From positions 94,574,818 to 94,638,817 of the forward strand of contig CM057227.1 in assembly GCA_029891385.1 (NCBI GenBank): DNA of 64,000 bases, read 5' to 3'. Each line of letters starts with the position of its first letter. The first letter of the stretch is position 1. Below, in pieces: positions 22,667-35,150 of this stretch. The notes beneath the pieces were generated by a model, which did no database searches, was not told the origin of the DNA, and was given only the letters and a program-made list of their open reading frames with translations. Made by a program: the position numbers and the translations under genes. The DNA is from Erythroxylum novogranatense (taxonomy: Eukaryota > Streptophyta > Magnoliopsida > Malpighiales > Erythroxylaceae).

Positions 22667-25515
22667 CTTCCCCTCAAGAGGAGCATGTTTATTTATATTG
22701 CTCATTTTGGCCAATACCTTCTGAAATAGAATTGGTTCCAAGGCCTTTATAAACATGTTTGTTATTTGTAAGAAAGTAGATAATATGCAGGCTTGATAAT
22801 TCTAGCTAGAACTTTCTTTATTATAAAGTGATAATCTATTTCTATACTTTGTTCTATGGTGATACGTGGGAATTTTTTAGATATGCAATGTTGATTGATT
22901 ATCACAGTACGTCATTACAAGCTTCTCATGTTCAATCCAAAATTCCTTCATCAAGGATAGAAGCCAAACAACTTCACATGTTCCAAATGCTATAGCTTTA
23001 TATTTAGCTTCAGTCAAACTTCTTGTAACAGTAGAGCATTTATTTAATCTCCAACTAGTTAATGAGTCTCCCAAAAAATAGACAATAACCTAATACTAAT
23101 GTTTTAAAATTTGTACATCCTTACTAATCATTATTAGTGTACTTAATCAGCTCAGATTTTGTTATAGCAAACAACAAATACATTGCCTTGATGCTCCTTA
23201 TATGTATTTGAGAACTCAAACATTAGCCTGTCTATATGTTTTTGCAGATTTATCCATAAATTGTGACAGGACCTGTATTACATATCTGGCTTATTGAAAG
23301 TTAGATATATCATCTTCCCAACAATTTGTTTGTATTATGTACCATATGTAAGGTCATCATTCTCTGAAGCTATCAACAACTTGTGATTAGGATCAATCAG
23401 AGTTGAAATTAGTTTATAGCCAATAAACCATCTTCATTTAATAAGTCCAACTGTTGATCTAGCAACTTCAATGTTGAGAAAATACCACAAAGTACTTAGA
23501 TACTTTAGTTTGAACTTAGTTATAAGGAACCTCTTTAAATGTTCAACTATAAGAATTGAGTTTCTTGCAATAGCTATGTCATCCATATATACAAATAAAT
23601 CAAAAACAATTTTCTGAATCTTTCTTAATAAACAAGTAATTTGCCTTACTTTGCACAAACCCACACTCTATCAATGATTTTACAATTTTAATATTCCAAT
23701 GCCTTGAAGCCTACTTATGACCATACAATGACTTATTTTATTTTCAATCCAATTTCCCATAAGTACAACCAACATACTCCCTCTTAAGATGATACCTTAA
23801 AGGCAAATCCATGTAAATCACTTCCTCTAAATCACCATGAATAAAAGCATTATTAACATCTAATTCAAATAATTGTCAACCCTTAATTGCAGAAAGTGTT
23901 AAAAATGTTCAAACTGTGCTTTGCTTAGCCACATGACATAAAGTATCTTAGTATTCAAAATCAAGTTTTCGACTATACCCTTTGGCAACTAATCTAGACT
24001 TACATCGATCAATAATCCCTTCAACTTTCAACTTAACACCTATTTACAACTAATTATGTATTGATCGAGAAATAGAGGGACAAATATTCAAGTATTATTT
24101 TCCTTTAAAAAATCAAATTTATATTGTATGGAATTTTGTCAATGAGAAAACTGAACAACTTGAAAATATATATTAGGTTTAGAAATTTAAGACAAAGAAG
24201 TAGATAACAATTTATAACTAGGAGAAAGATGGGTATTAGCGGCAAAATGGTGAATAGGATAAGGGGTTTTAGAAATAAAGGAAATAAGGGAAGGAGGTGA
24301 AGTATATTAGTAATCATAAAGATATGTAGGCAAAGACTTAACTCTAATACTTTATCTAACATAGGTGGAACATATGGGTATAAAGAAGAAGGTGCATGTA
24401 TTATCGTTGATGAATAAGTACGCAAAGAAGAAGAAGTAGATTTATGATTAAATATAATATGTGTACTATCATCATGTAAAACATTAGAATTAGAAGGAAA
24501 AATAGAAGTTGGATTAAGGTAAGAAAATAAACTAAGAGCAAGAGATGGATATAAGGAAGAGGAATTAGAAACTAAAATTTTATATGATGAACAAATGGAA
24601 TAGGAAAAGATGCTCTTATGAAAAATAACATCATGAGGAAAAAAACATAACGAGATTCCAAGTCATATAGTCAATAACCTTTAACTCTATGATTATATCT
24701 AACAAAGACACAAAGTTTGTATTTAGGGGAAATTTTCTTTCTGTTATAAGCAAGGGTAGAAGAAAAACACAAGGAACTAAAAATTCACACGGTATCATAT
24801 TTTAGGGGTTTGTGAAATAAGATCCCATAAGGAGTAAGATTATTAAAGACTAGAGTAGGAATTCTATTGATGAGATAAGTTTCCATAAGAATAGCACATC
24901 CTTAAAAATTTTTGGGAAAAGAGTCTTGAAAGAAAAGAGACCTAATAACCACAAACAAATGTTAGTGTTTACATTCAACAATCATATTTTGATATAGAGT
25001 GCTAATATAGGCTAACTGATGAATAATTCATTTTTTCAAATAGATCTGAGACAAATTGAATTCTATTCCATTATCAGACCTAACTTGTTTGATTTAACCC
25101 CTCATATTAAGTTTGAATAAAGTGATAAAAAGAAGAAACAATTGAGGATACTTCTGATTTTGTTTTCATCAAATCTAACCATGTAACTCTAATGAAATCA
25201 TCAACTATAGTCAAAAAATAGTGATGGTAAGAAATGAAGTTTATGAGAAAATGAATTATAAGGATGATCAAACAAGAATAAACCTCCATGCAAATCAACA
25301 TTGCTAGTTATTGTCTAGGTAGACAGGTCCTAGACTATTATATTGTAAATTGTAAGCAAATGAAGGTACATGAAGGACATTTTGCATAAAATATCATAAT
25401 GAATTTTAATAGTGCCTATACTATTTATTGTAACTTTAGTACCATTAGGTAACTGAACTAAAATGTTTTTAATGGGTGAATAAGATGAAATCAAATGTCA
25501 AGACTCAAATATATG
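22667..25515 (-). pseudogene. Copia-2 pol remnant
   Basis: Minus-strand blocks in order: RNase H at 22877-23074 (TRSLTEAKYKAIAFGTCEVVW), reverse transcriptase at 23434-23664 (FVYMDDIAIA, the catalytic YMDD at 23578-23589) and integrase at 25107-25301 (YFLTIVDDFIRVTWLDLMK). Many stops and frameshifts lie between the blocks. It is cut at 25515 by Copia-3 and continues beyond 32645. Confidence 0.82.
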
Positions 25516-25520
25516 ATTAG

Positions 25521-26722
25521 TGTTAGCTCAAGGTTTATTATTAACGATTTTGATGATAACTATATAATAATTCTAAATTCAAATTGGATTTCTTTCCTTG
25601 TATAGCAATGATATAATTCTTAAAAGGAAATAAAATCATAGGAATAATGATTCCTTTCTTGCAAGAACCTTCTTAATGATCGTACCTTATTAGAAATGAT
25701 TCTACAATATCTAAAAAAATCCTGCTAATCATATATTTCATCAATCAGCTCTAAGATGTTGCCATATGTATGTCTTAACATTTGAATATTGGAAGATTTC
25801 AACAGAGATAATATCAAAGATTCATTAGACATAAAGTCAACTTAGAATCGAAATGAAGCAACGACTAGTTGAAGAAAAAGTCTATTTAAGAAAGAGTTAC
25901 TGTAGTTGCGAACAAGAAGATTTTTAAAATACATGAAAGACATCAATACTATTAAAAGTCATACCTTTATCAGATTTCTTATGCCTTAGAAAGTGAAAAT
26001 TTTTCTTGAGAGAAATCATTCAAACTCATATCGAGCAAATCCCTTTTTCATTTTTTGAGAGCTGGTAGAGGCTAGTTAAGTACTACTAGTGTGGAAGGCT
26101 GAAGAACCTTGAAAAATATATACTTTGTGAGCTTGAAAAGGCTCATCAAATTACTACTTGAAATTTTTGTGAAACACTCAAGTCAGATACTTAGGGACTA
26201 GACGTAGGCTTGGGTTATAAGATAAACTAGTATAAATTGATTTTGTCATTTTTTTCTCTCTTCTTAACTTTAAATTTCCACATTATAGTGTTTGTGTTTT
26301 ATATTTGCAAGAGGCTCCCTCACTTTTATAATAGACTCCTTCTGTTTTCAACTTGCAATAGGTTCTTTTTAGTTTTAACAAGCGTTTTTTTATTTTAAAA
26401 TGTTATAAAAGGATTTATCGTTTAGAAGGCTCCTATCATTTAACAGAATCCTGTCATTTAACAGGCTTCTATCATCTAACAGGCTCCTTTCTTTTTGAGT
26501 ACTAACAGGCTCCTATCGATTAAACATGCTCCTTTCATTTTGACCTTTAGCCGACTCCTTTCAATTAATAGGCTCATATCATTTTTAACGTTATCAAGAT
26601 CATTTCAAAAGTTTGTAGGACCCATATATTTATAAATTTATTTTGTTTAACAAGATCTTGTCAATTTGAAAGTACTTTGAAACTTTTTTACACACCCCCG
26701 CTTGCATGTGTTTTCTTTATCA
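25521..26722 (+). repeat. Copia-3 5' LTR
   Basis: Defined by alignment to 31423-32639, the TG...CA ends and the adjacent primer-binding site. Positions 26430-26600 hold a run of degenerate 'AGGCTCCTATCATTTAAC' units, also present in the other LTR at about 32330-32510. Confidence 0.92.
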
Positions 26723-26775
26723 TTTGGTATCAAATCGAGTTTTCACATTATTGTGTGTTACAGAACGTGATAGAT

Positions 26776-29700
26776 CATGGCAAACAAATTGAGAAGCCTT
26801 AAAGGACAATCTATCTCAAAGCCTTTTTTCTTCAAAAGAAACAACTACTCATACTAGAAAGAGAGAATGAAAATCTATCTCCAATCTATAGATATTGAAG
26901 TTTGACAAGCCATCAGAGTTGGAGCTACACTTCCTGCTACAAAAAAATGTAGAAGTGTGGTCTAATATTGACAAAAGAAATACTCAGCTGAATGTTAAAG
27001 AAAAACATCATCTAATCTATGCACTGTCTCCAAAAGAATATGAGAAGATATCCTACTGCTCTATAGCAAAGGAAATGTGAGATAAACTACAAGTCACCTT
27101 TGAAATAACGAATGAGGTAAAGAAACAAAAAATAAGCCTTTTAGTGCATCAATACAAAACTATTGGCATGAAATAGGAAGAAACCATAGATGACTTCTTA
27201 GAACAGTTCAACAACATCATCACGACTTTAAAGATCTTGGAAAAGATATCTCTAAATGATGAACTCATAACAAAGATTCTAAGATCACTACCATAGGAAT
27301 GGAGCCTAAAGGTGACAGCTGTGAAAATTGCAAAAGATCTCGATACCATCTCACTTGATTGGCTAAGAGGAAACTTGATGATCTATGAAGCCGAGCTTAG
27401 GCAAGATGAAGGATCCTCATACAAAAGAGGAATGGCACAAAAAACAACTTATGAATCAATCAGTGATGACCCTAAGTTACAAATAGATGGAAATGTCAAA
27501 TTCAATTCCATGGTCAGGAAATATGTCCACTTCTACAAAAAAGAAGTTGATGGAGAAAAGATAATGGAATAGGAAAATCCCAAGCGACAAGTCCCTACCA
27601 AAAGGTAGTAGCAGTAATAGCAATACTGAAAACAATCAAATCATATGTTATCACTGCAAGAAGCCTAGACATACAAGACTAGAATATCCCCTTCTTCAAA
27701 AGGACAACATAGAAAAAAGAAAACCTACGAAGCAAGCGATGACTGCATCTTAGTCAGATGAAGATTTTGAAAACTTTAAAGAAAAAATGCTACAAGAAGT
27801 CAACAATGTTTGCTTCATGGCTGAATCTGGAGATGATGAGATATTGTTCAAAATGAAGACAAGAGAAAATTAATGGATAGTTGATAGTGGCTGTTTGAGA
27901 CATATGACAGATAAAATATCACATTTCAACAACATTGAATGAAAAGACAGAGGTAATGTTGTCTTTGTCTATCAAAAAAAGGCAAAAGTCACTGAAATTA
28001 GTAAAATTGGTGACTCTAACTCTGCTTTTATTGATAATGTTCTTTAAGTTGATGGATTGAAACATAACTTATTGAGCATAAGTCAATTATATGATAAGGG
28101 TTATAGAGTTGCTTTCTATGCATCACATTATGAAATTATTGATAATCTTAATGACAATATTGTATTTTTTTTGTCCTAGAAATCAAAACATATACTGTGC
28201 TCAATTGGAGATATGTCTTCACAAAATATCAAGAGTTTTGTTTCTATAGAAAAGGATTCTTTTGTCTGACACAAAAGATTTACACATGCTAGCATGAGCA
28301 TTTTATCAAAATTGTCCAAAAATGAGTTAGTAGAGGACTATCGGCTTTGAAGTTTGAAAGAAATCAGGTTTGTGATGCTTGTTTAAAAGGTAAAAAGTTA
28401 GAAGTAGGTTTCCTCCTAAAAATATTGTGTCTATTGACCAACTGGTTGAATTTGTGCATATGGATCTATTTGGTTCCATTAAGACTCAAAGTTTTGATTG
28501 TAAACATTACAATTTTGTTTTAGTAGATGATAATTCTAGATTTACATGTGTTTACTTCCTATCAAACAAGGATGATGTTTTTAAAATTTTTAAGAAGTTT
28601 TGCAAAAAAATTCAGATTAAAAAAAGATACTGCATTACTTCAATTTGAAGTGATCATGGAGGAGCATTTGATAACATAAAGTTTGAAGATTTCTGTGATA
28701 ATAATGGTATAACTCACAATTTTTCATGTCTAAAGACTCCCCAACAAAATGGAGTGGTTAAAAGAAAGAACATGACTCTCGTTGATAAGGCCAAAACAAT
28801 GCGCAAAAATGGCCTACCTCATGGTTACTGGGCAGAAGTCGTGTCAACTGCATGTTACATTCTTAATAGGTGCCTTATAACACCCATTATGAAAAAGACC
28901 TCCTTTGAGTTATAGGAAGGAAGCAAATCGAATGTTGCTTACTTCCAAGCATTTGGTTGCAAGTGTTTCGATATAAATAATGGAAAAGACAAATTTGGAA
29001 AGTTTAATGCAAGATTAGATGAAGCCATCTTTTTGGGCTACAGTACCTCCAGTAAAGGATTTAGAGTTTACAGCAAAAGAATAAAGAAGATAGAAGAATC
29101 AATACATGTAGTATTTGATGAAGCACTACCCTCGATAACAACAACTAATTCAGATGATGAAGAGCATCCCTTGGCTCCTAAAATTACACTGCAGACTCAA
29201 ACAACACCTATAGTAGCTTTGAAATTACAAGATCAAGAAAATCCTTCTGAAGCCTAGATAGAGACGACTCCTTCCTCTCAGCATGAGCCTATATAATGGA
29301 GAACATCAAGAGAATGGAGAGGTCTTGATATACATCAATACATTCTAGGAGAACCCTCTAAAAGTCTAAGAACCAGGTCATCCTTCAAGAATAACTTCGT
29401 TGCCCTCATCTTACAATTAGAATAAAAGATTGTTAAAGAGGCTCTTACTGATGAAATTTGGGTTTCAACCATAAAAGTTGAACTGAATCAGTTTGACAAA
29501 AAGAAAAATTAGAATCTAGTACTCTCGTCTGCAAAATAAGTCAATCATTGGAACTCGTTGGGTTTTTCGAAACAAACTTGATGAAAATGGTAAGGTGGTA
29601 AGAAACAAAGCTATAATTGTAGCTCAAGGTTATAACTAATAGGAAGGTATTGATTTTGATGAAACTTACACGCCTATTACTAGACTAGAATCAATTAGAA

Positions 29701-30930
29701 TTTTACTTGCCTTTGTATTATATAGAAACTTCAAATTATTCCAAATCAATGTCAAAAGTGCTTTGTTAAATGATATATTAATGAAGAAGTGTTTGTTAAG
29801 CAACCCCTAGGTTTTGAAGATGAAAATGATGTGATGAAATTGACTAAAGCCCTGTATGGTCTAAAACAGGCCCCTCAAGCATGGTATGAGAGGTTAAGTA
29901 ATTTTCTCCTTAAGAATAACTTCAGAAGAGGAAAGGTAGATAGAACCTTATTTATTAAGAAAAAGAAGAATGATTTACTCATAGTGTAAATATATGTTGA
30001 TGAAAAAAATTTGGTGCTACTAATCAATCTTTCTGTGAAGAATTCTCAACATTAATACAGTGGGAGTTTGAAATGAGCATGATGGAAGAATTATCTTTCT
30101 TCCTCTAATTATAAATTAGACAAATAAAAAAAAGGAATCTTCATTGGGAAGACAAATACACAAAGGAACTCATCAAGAAATACCACTTTGAAAATGTCAA
30201 ACCTTCCTATGTACACTGGAACTAAACTTGATAAGGATTAAGAAGGCAAGGCTATAGATGACACAAAGTATAGGGAAATGATCGGGTCAATACTATATGT
30301 TACAAGCTCAAGATCAGATGTTATGTTTAGTATATGCCTTTGTGAACATTTTTAATCAGATCCAAAAGAAAGCCACATTTAAGCAATCAAAAGAATCTTT
30401 CAATATCTTCATGGAGCTACGGACTTTAGACTATGGTATCCAAAAATTGATTCTTTTAAAATAGTTGACTATTGTGATGCAGATAATGTAGGTAATAAAG
30501 TTGATCGAAAAAGCACAAGTGGTCATTGTCAATTTCTTGGAGGATTTCTAGTCTCTTGGTCTTTCAAGAAACAAAATTCCACAACTCTTTTAACAACTGA
30601 AGTGGAATGTATAGCAGTTGCTAGCTATTGTGCTCAAATATTATGGATGAGGCATCAACTCCAGGATTTCTCTCTAAACTTTAATCATATCCCTATATTA
30701 CGTGATATTACTGGTGCAATAAATCTTTAATCATATGCATCATTTTAAGACTAAGCATATAGAATTCAAACATCATTTTCTTTGAGATTATGTCTTAGAA
30801 GGAACTATTGATCTTTTGCATGTTAATATTGAAAATTAAGTAGTTGATATCTTTACTAAGCCATTTTCTGAAGATAGATTTTGTTCATTAAGAAAAGACC
30901 TTGGTATGTGTAGATTATCTGAAATATAAT
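26776..30930 (+). pseudogene. Copia-3 gag-pol remnant
   Basis: A likely gag start (MANKLRSLKGQSISKP) lies at about 26776, followed by the UBN2-type gag core (27000-27440, ILRSLP, WSLKVTAV). The zinc knuckle at about 27650 is damaged: CYHCKKPRHTRLEYP, the last Cys replaced by Tyr. The protease motif WIVDSG is at about 27880. Integrase spans about 28430-29120 (LVDDNSRFTCVYFLSNK, SDHGGAFDN, TPQQNGVVKRKN). Reverse transcriptase spans about 29540-30060 (GTRWVFRNKLDENGKVV, LTKALYGLKQAPQAWYE), and its catalytic box at 29993-30004 reads YVDE instead of YVDD. RNase H spans about 30470-30920 (CDADNVGNKVDRKSTSGH). Multiple in-frame stops confirm an inactive copy. Confidence 0.87.
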
Positions 30931-31020
30931 TGTGCTCGAATATATTATGCTACTCTTATTTGTAGGTATTAGCAAGCTCCTTCTAAAAAGAAGGCCCCTA
31001 TTAGGTTAAATAAGTTCTTT

Positions 31021-31422
31021 TTTATAATGACAAAGGGGGAGAGTTTATATATTTTGTTTTGCATAATTGAAGTTTAAATATGTGATAAACTATCTTACAT
31101 ACTTGTGGTATTTTTTGACCATTTAGTTCTTTTCCCTCTATTTTTTGATAATGACAAAAGGAGAGAGCTAATAATATACTTGCTTTTGATGTGATATATT
31201 TTGCTAACTGTTGAAAGATTGTTGAGCTAAATATGTGAAGTTCATCTCAATTGTGTTATAAACGATAGACTCCTTTCTTTATAAGTTGTAAGAAAGGCTC
31301 CTTCTAGTTATAACTGAAAGTAAGAACATATAAAACTTACACATATCTTTTGAAATCCTTTATAATCATTTAAATTTTGAAAATATGTATGTTATTGATT
31401 GTCATTATCAAAAGAGGGAGAT
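31021..31422 (+). other. Three repeated purine tracts before the Copia-3 3' LTR
   Basis: A motif close to 'TTGATAATGACAAAAGGGGGAGAG' occurs at 31021-31043, 31145-31167 and 31397-31422, the last abutting the LTR at 31423. Multiple purine tracts of this form are a hallmark of Sireviruses. Confidence 0.8.
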
Positions 31423-32639
31423 TGTTAGCTCAAGGTTTATTAATAATGATTTTGACAATAACTACATAATATTTCAAATTCAAATTGGATTTATTTCTTT
31501 TGTATAGATAATGATATAATTCTTAAAAGGAAATAAAATCATAGAATAATGCTTCCTTCTTATAGGAACCTTCTTAATGATCTTACCTTATTAAAATGAT
31601 TTTATAATATTCTAAAGGATCCTACTAATCATATATTTTGTCAATCAACTCCAATACATTGCCATATTTATCTCTTAAGGTCTGAATATTGGAAGATTTC
31701 AGCAAAGATAATATCGAAGATTCATTAGACACAAAGTCAACTCAAAATCGAAATAAAGCAATGACTAATTGAAGGAAATGTCTATTTAAGAAAGAGTCAC
31801 TGTAGTTATGCACAAGAAGTTAAGAAGCTAGATTTATAAAGTACATCAAATGCATCAATACTCTTAAAAGTCATACCTTTATCAGATTTCTTGTACCTTA
31901 GAAAGCAAAAATTCTTATTGAGAGAAATCATTGAAGCTCATATTGAGCAAATCACTTTTTCATTTATTCTGAGCTTGGACAAGCTAGTTAAATACTACTA
32001 GTATGGAAGATTGAAGAACCTTGAAAAATATATATTGTGAGCTTGAAGAAGCTCGTCAAATTACTACTTGAAATTTTAGTGAAACACTTAAGTCAGATAC
32101 TTGAGGACTTGACATAGGCTTGGGTTATAAACTAAACCAGTATAAATCGATTATGTCATTCTTTTTTTCTTCTTAACTTTAAATTTTTGCATTATAGTGT
32201 TTGTGTTTTATATTTGCAAGGGGTTCCTTCACTTTTATAATAGGCTATTTTTGTTTTCAACTTACAAGAGGTCCTTTTTAGTTTTAACATGCGCTTTCTA
32301 TTTTAAAATGTTTTAACAGGATTTATCGTTTAGAAGGCTCCTATCATTTAACAGACTCCTTTCATTTTATAGGCTTCTATCGTCTAACAAGCTCCTTCAT
32401 TTTTTTAGTACTAGCAAGTTCCTATTGATTAAACATGTTTCTTTTTGTTTTGAGCGTTAGTAGGCTCCTTTCAATGAATAGACTCCTTTCATTTTTTACG
32501 TTAACAAGATCCTTTCGAAAGTTTATAGGACCCTTCTATTTATAAATTATTTTGTTTAGTAGGATCTTATCAATTTGAAAGTACCTTGAAAAAAATTTTG
32601 CACACAATTCGCCCCCTCTTGTATGTGTTTGCTTTATCA
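31423..32639 (+). repeat. Copia-3 3' LTR
   Basis: Matches 25521-26722 along its length with many substitutions and small indels, so the insertion is not recent. Confidence 0.92.
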
Positions 32640-32644
32640 ATTAG

Positions 32645-33881
32645 TAGCTCTAGTGTCAACAATCTAGTAACTATGTTTTAGAATAGGAGTGAACACATAA
32701 TTTGATGAAAGGTTGAAATGGATAAATTAATTCCTACAAGATTGGAAACAATCAATGGAGTAGCTAAATATGCTCATTGAGAAGTGTCATCAATTTCTAA
32801 TATTGATCTTTAGTAAGAGAATAAGAATTTTGACTAAATGGCGCAGCACCTTCAGAAGATGAATGATCTTCTGCAGCATAAGTCACATTATTAGAACTCC
32901 TTTTCACTCTTAATTTACTCTTTGTGAACTAGAAATTAGGACGAAATATAGTAATCTAGAAGTATTTCTCCCTAACATGCCCATTCTTGCTATAATAACT
33001 ATACGGCATAACTTGTTAATCTTTCTTCTTAACAACAGACATTGCATTAACATCTGAAAGAGGTTGATAAATATATTACATGGATCTTTAAGTTTCCTCT
33101 CTTAGCGCCAAATTATAAGCTTTATTAAGAGAAGGAAAAGGCTTCATAATCATGGTTTTGTGACCTCAGAATAGAATAAGATTCATTTAGACCATTTAAG
33201 AATTTGAAAACATCATCCTTATATTAAAGATCGAAAAAATTTTGGAAGCAATCAACATTATAATTTCCTCGAGAGAAATTGGGTAAGGCCTAAAACTTCT
33301 CAGTTATGCAAGAATTCTAGAAGTCACAGTGAAATAAGTATCAATTGATTTTGTACCTTGAGTCAAAATAAGAAGAGAAAGATGAAGATTAAAAATCATT
33401 GTTTCATCAGGTCGAGAGAATCACTTATTTAGCCTATCCAACTTGCTGTAGCAGAGTAAAAGACTGTATAAACAATTCTTGGAGCAGTCGACCTCAAAAG
33501 CCAAGCAATGATGAGATTGTTACATCTTATCCGTGGAACATAAAGAGGATCATCCTTTGAAGGTTCTTTGATAAATCCTTCCAAAAACCAGTTTTACTGG
33601 AAATTGAGAGTGCTAGCATGGACGATCTACTCCATGAAGCATAGTTCGTAGGTTATAACTCAGTTGAGATTGTTAATAAGCTATATTTATTAGAATATGA
33701 AAGAAAATGAGGAGAATGAGGATCTTCCATTGGAGATACTGCTGAAATTATGGAAGATGTAGCTATAAGAAAAGTGAATGAATCTATCATTCAATAAAGG
33801 AAGTTTGAAGCATTACAATAGGGAAAAAATTGGAATCATGAAGAGGAACTGGAATTAAAAAAATCTAGATCTCTCCTTAAT
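32645..33881 (-). pseudogene. Copia-2 gag region (decayed)
   Basis: The part of Copia-2 between the Copia-3 insertion and the primer-binding site, where gag is expected. No long ORF survives. It is assigned by position inside the LTR-bounded element rather than by recognisable motifs. Confidence 0.5.
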
Positions 33882-34165
33882 GCTCTGATACCATAATAGA
33901 AATGGAGGAATAATGTTCTCATATAGCCACTTAACTTCCAGAAAACTTTTTGCAGGTATATATTCACAGCTATATATCCAGTTACCACTACACATAAATA
34001 GCTAACTAACTATTTAGATTTAAGAACTAACCAAAACTAATTAGGCAAATTAATTACATTAACTTTACAAAAGTGCCACACAATTTACCAACTTTACATT
34101 CTTCTCTCTGATTATTAGTAGCCCACATGTCATGATCATGGTAGTTTGACTAATATCTTCCAATA
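33882..34165 (-). repeat. Copia-2 primer-binding site and 5' LTR
   Basis: The PBS (33882-33893) reads TGGTATCAGAGC on the minus strand, a perfect plant initiator-tRNA site. It abuts the LTR (33894-34165, 272 bp), whose plus-strand ends are TAATAG and CCAATA. Confidence 0.88.
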
Positions 34166-34170
34166 AAATT

Positions 34171-35150
34171 AGTAACACTAAATAACCATAACTCGATTCA
34201 TGAATAAGAACAAATAATTTGCTATCTTTTATATAGTAAGTCGAAACATTTGGATATTCTTAATAGGATGATACAATGTATTGTTCGCTTTAAATGTTAA
34301 GCTAGAATAGAAATGAGGAATAGTAGATACGTATTTGGAACTTCTTAACTGATTTGAAATTTACATAACTTATCAACATTTAATTAGCCATATATCAATT
34401 ATTTTGTTAAAATTCAATCTACTTTATATTTTTAATTTAAAAATTTTATGTTATATTAAATTATCTTGTTTTTTCTTTTATTAAATTTATTACTTATTTA
34501 AATATATGTAACAAACATATATTTTATATTAAAATATTTAATAAAAATTTTGATAATTTAAACTTATCTTAAATAAGTTATATTTTTATAAGAAACTTTG
34601 AAAAAAAAAGTAACAGAATACAATGTGGCAGATTATGAAAAGTTGAATAGGGTCTTTTTTACCCTATTATTTTTTGTCCTTCCTAAAAGCTTTTGCTTGG
34701 CTTGTTTCACGGTAAGGATATTCTTGGAAATCTTAGTAAAGCAATTTTCTTGCCTGAGCCTTACTCCCCCTTTTAGTAATTGTGCCCTTAACTTTCACTA
34801 GTTCTCTGGCTTTTTACCCCTAAACTACTAACTTTTCTGATGATATAGGTTGTAGAACTAAATGAGTTCCTCTTTACCCCCTTTGTTCAACAATTTCCAA
34901 CACTACCAAATGCCCAACATATCTCATCATCTTATTCATCCAAAACCTAATACATCCTACATGATGTTAAGTCTTCAATCCCCTCCTACTAATCACCTAT
35001 CTATCCCCTAAATAACCCTCCAAGTACCTTGTCCAAAGGACTCACTCCCCTGGATCCATCTCCCTCATGTACCTATACCTCCCCCTCCCATTTAACTCCC
35101 TTCTTCCTATTAATTTACAACTTCTTTTGGAAATAATCATCCCAAGAATT
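34171..35150. other. Unassigned AT-rich stretch
   Basis: No recognisable coding sense. A 67-codon ORF at 34598-34801 has no identifiable domain. The right part may be the 5' end of LINE copy C, whose start I cannot place. Confidence 0.4.

Larger units (their letters stand above)
25521..32639 (+). mobile_element. Copia-3: complete nested Copia element, Sirevirus-like
   Basis: LTRs at 25521-26722 (1202 bp) and 31423-32639 (1217 bp), both TGTTAGCTCAAGG...CTTTATCA, with a perfect ATTAG target duplication at 25516-25520 and 32640-32644. The primer-binding site TTTGGTATCAAATCGAG follows the left LTR at 26723. Inserted in the opposite orientation inside Copia-2. Gag and pol are present but decayed. 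Three purine tracts precede the 3' LTR. Confidence 0.93.
20868..34165 (-). mobile_element. Copia-2: outer Copia element with non-canonical TA...TA LTR ends
   Basis: Plus-strand ends are TATTAG (20868) and CCAATA (34165), flanked by a perfect AAATT target duplication (20863-20867 and 34166-34170). The right LTR starts at 33894 directly beside GCTCTGATACCA, the complement of the initiator-tRNA primer site, so this is a minus-strand element with its 5' LTR on the right. Without later insertions it would be about 4.6-4.7 kb. A solo LTR sits in its left LTR (about 20890-22408) and a whole Copia element in its body (25521-32639). TA...TA ends are among the rare non-canonical LTR termini described mainly for Copia elements. 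Confidence 0.88.
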
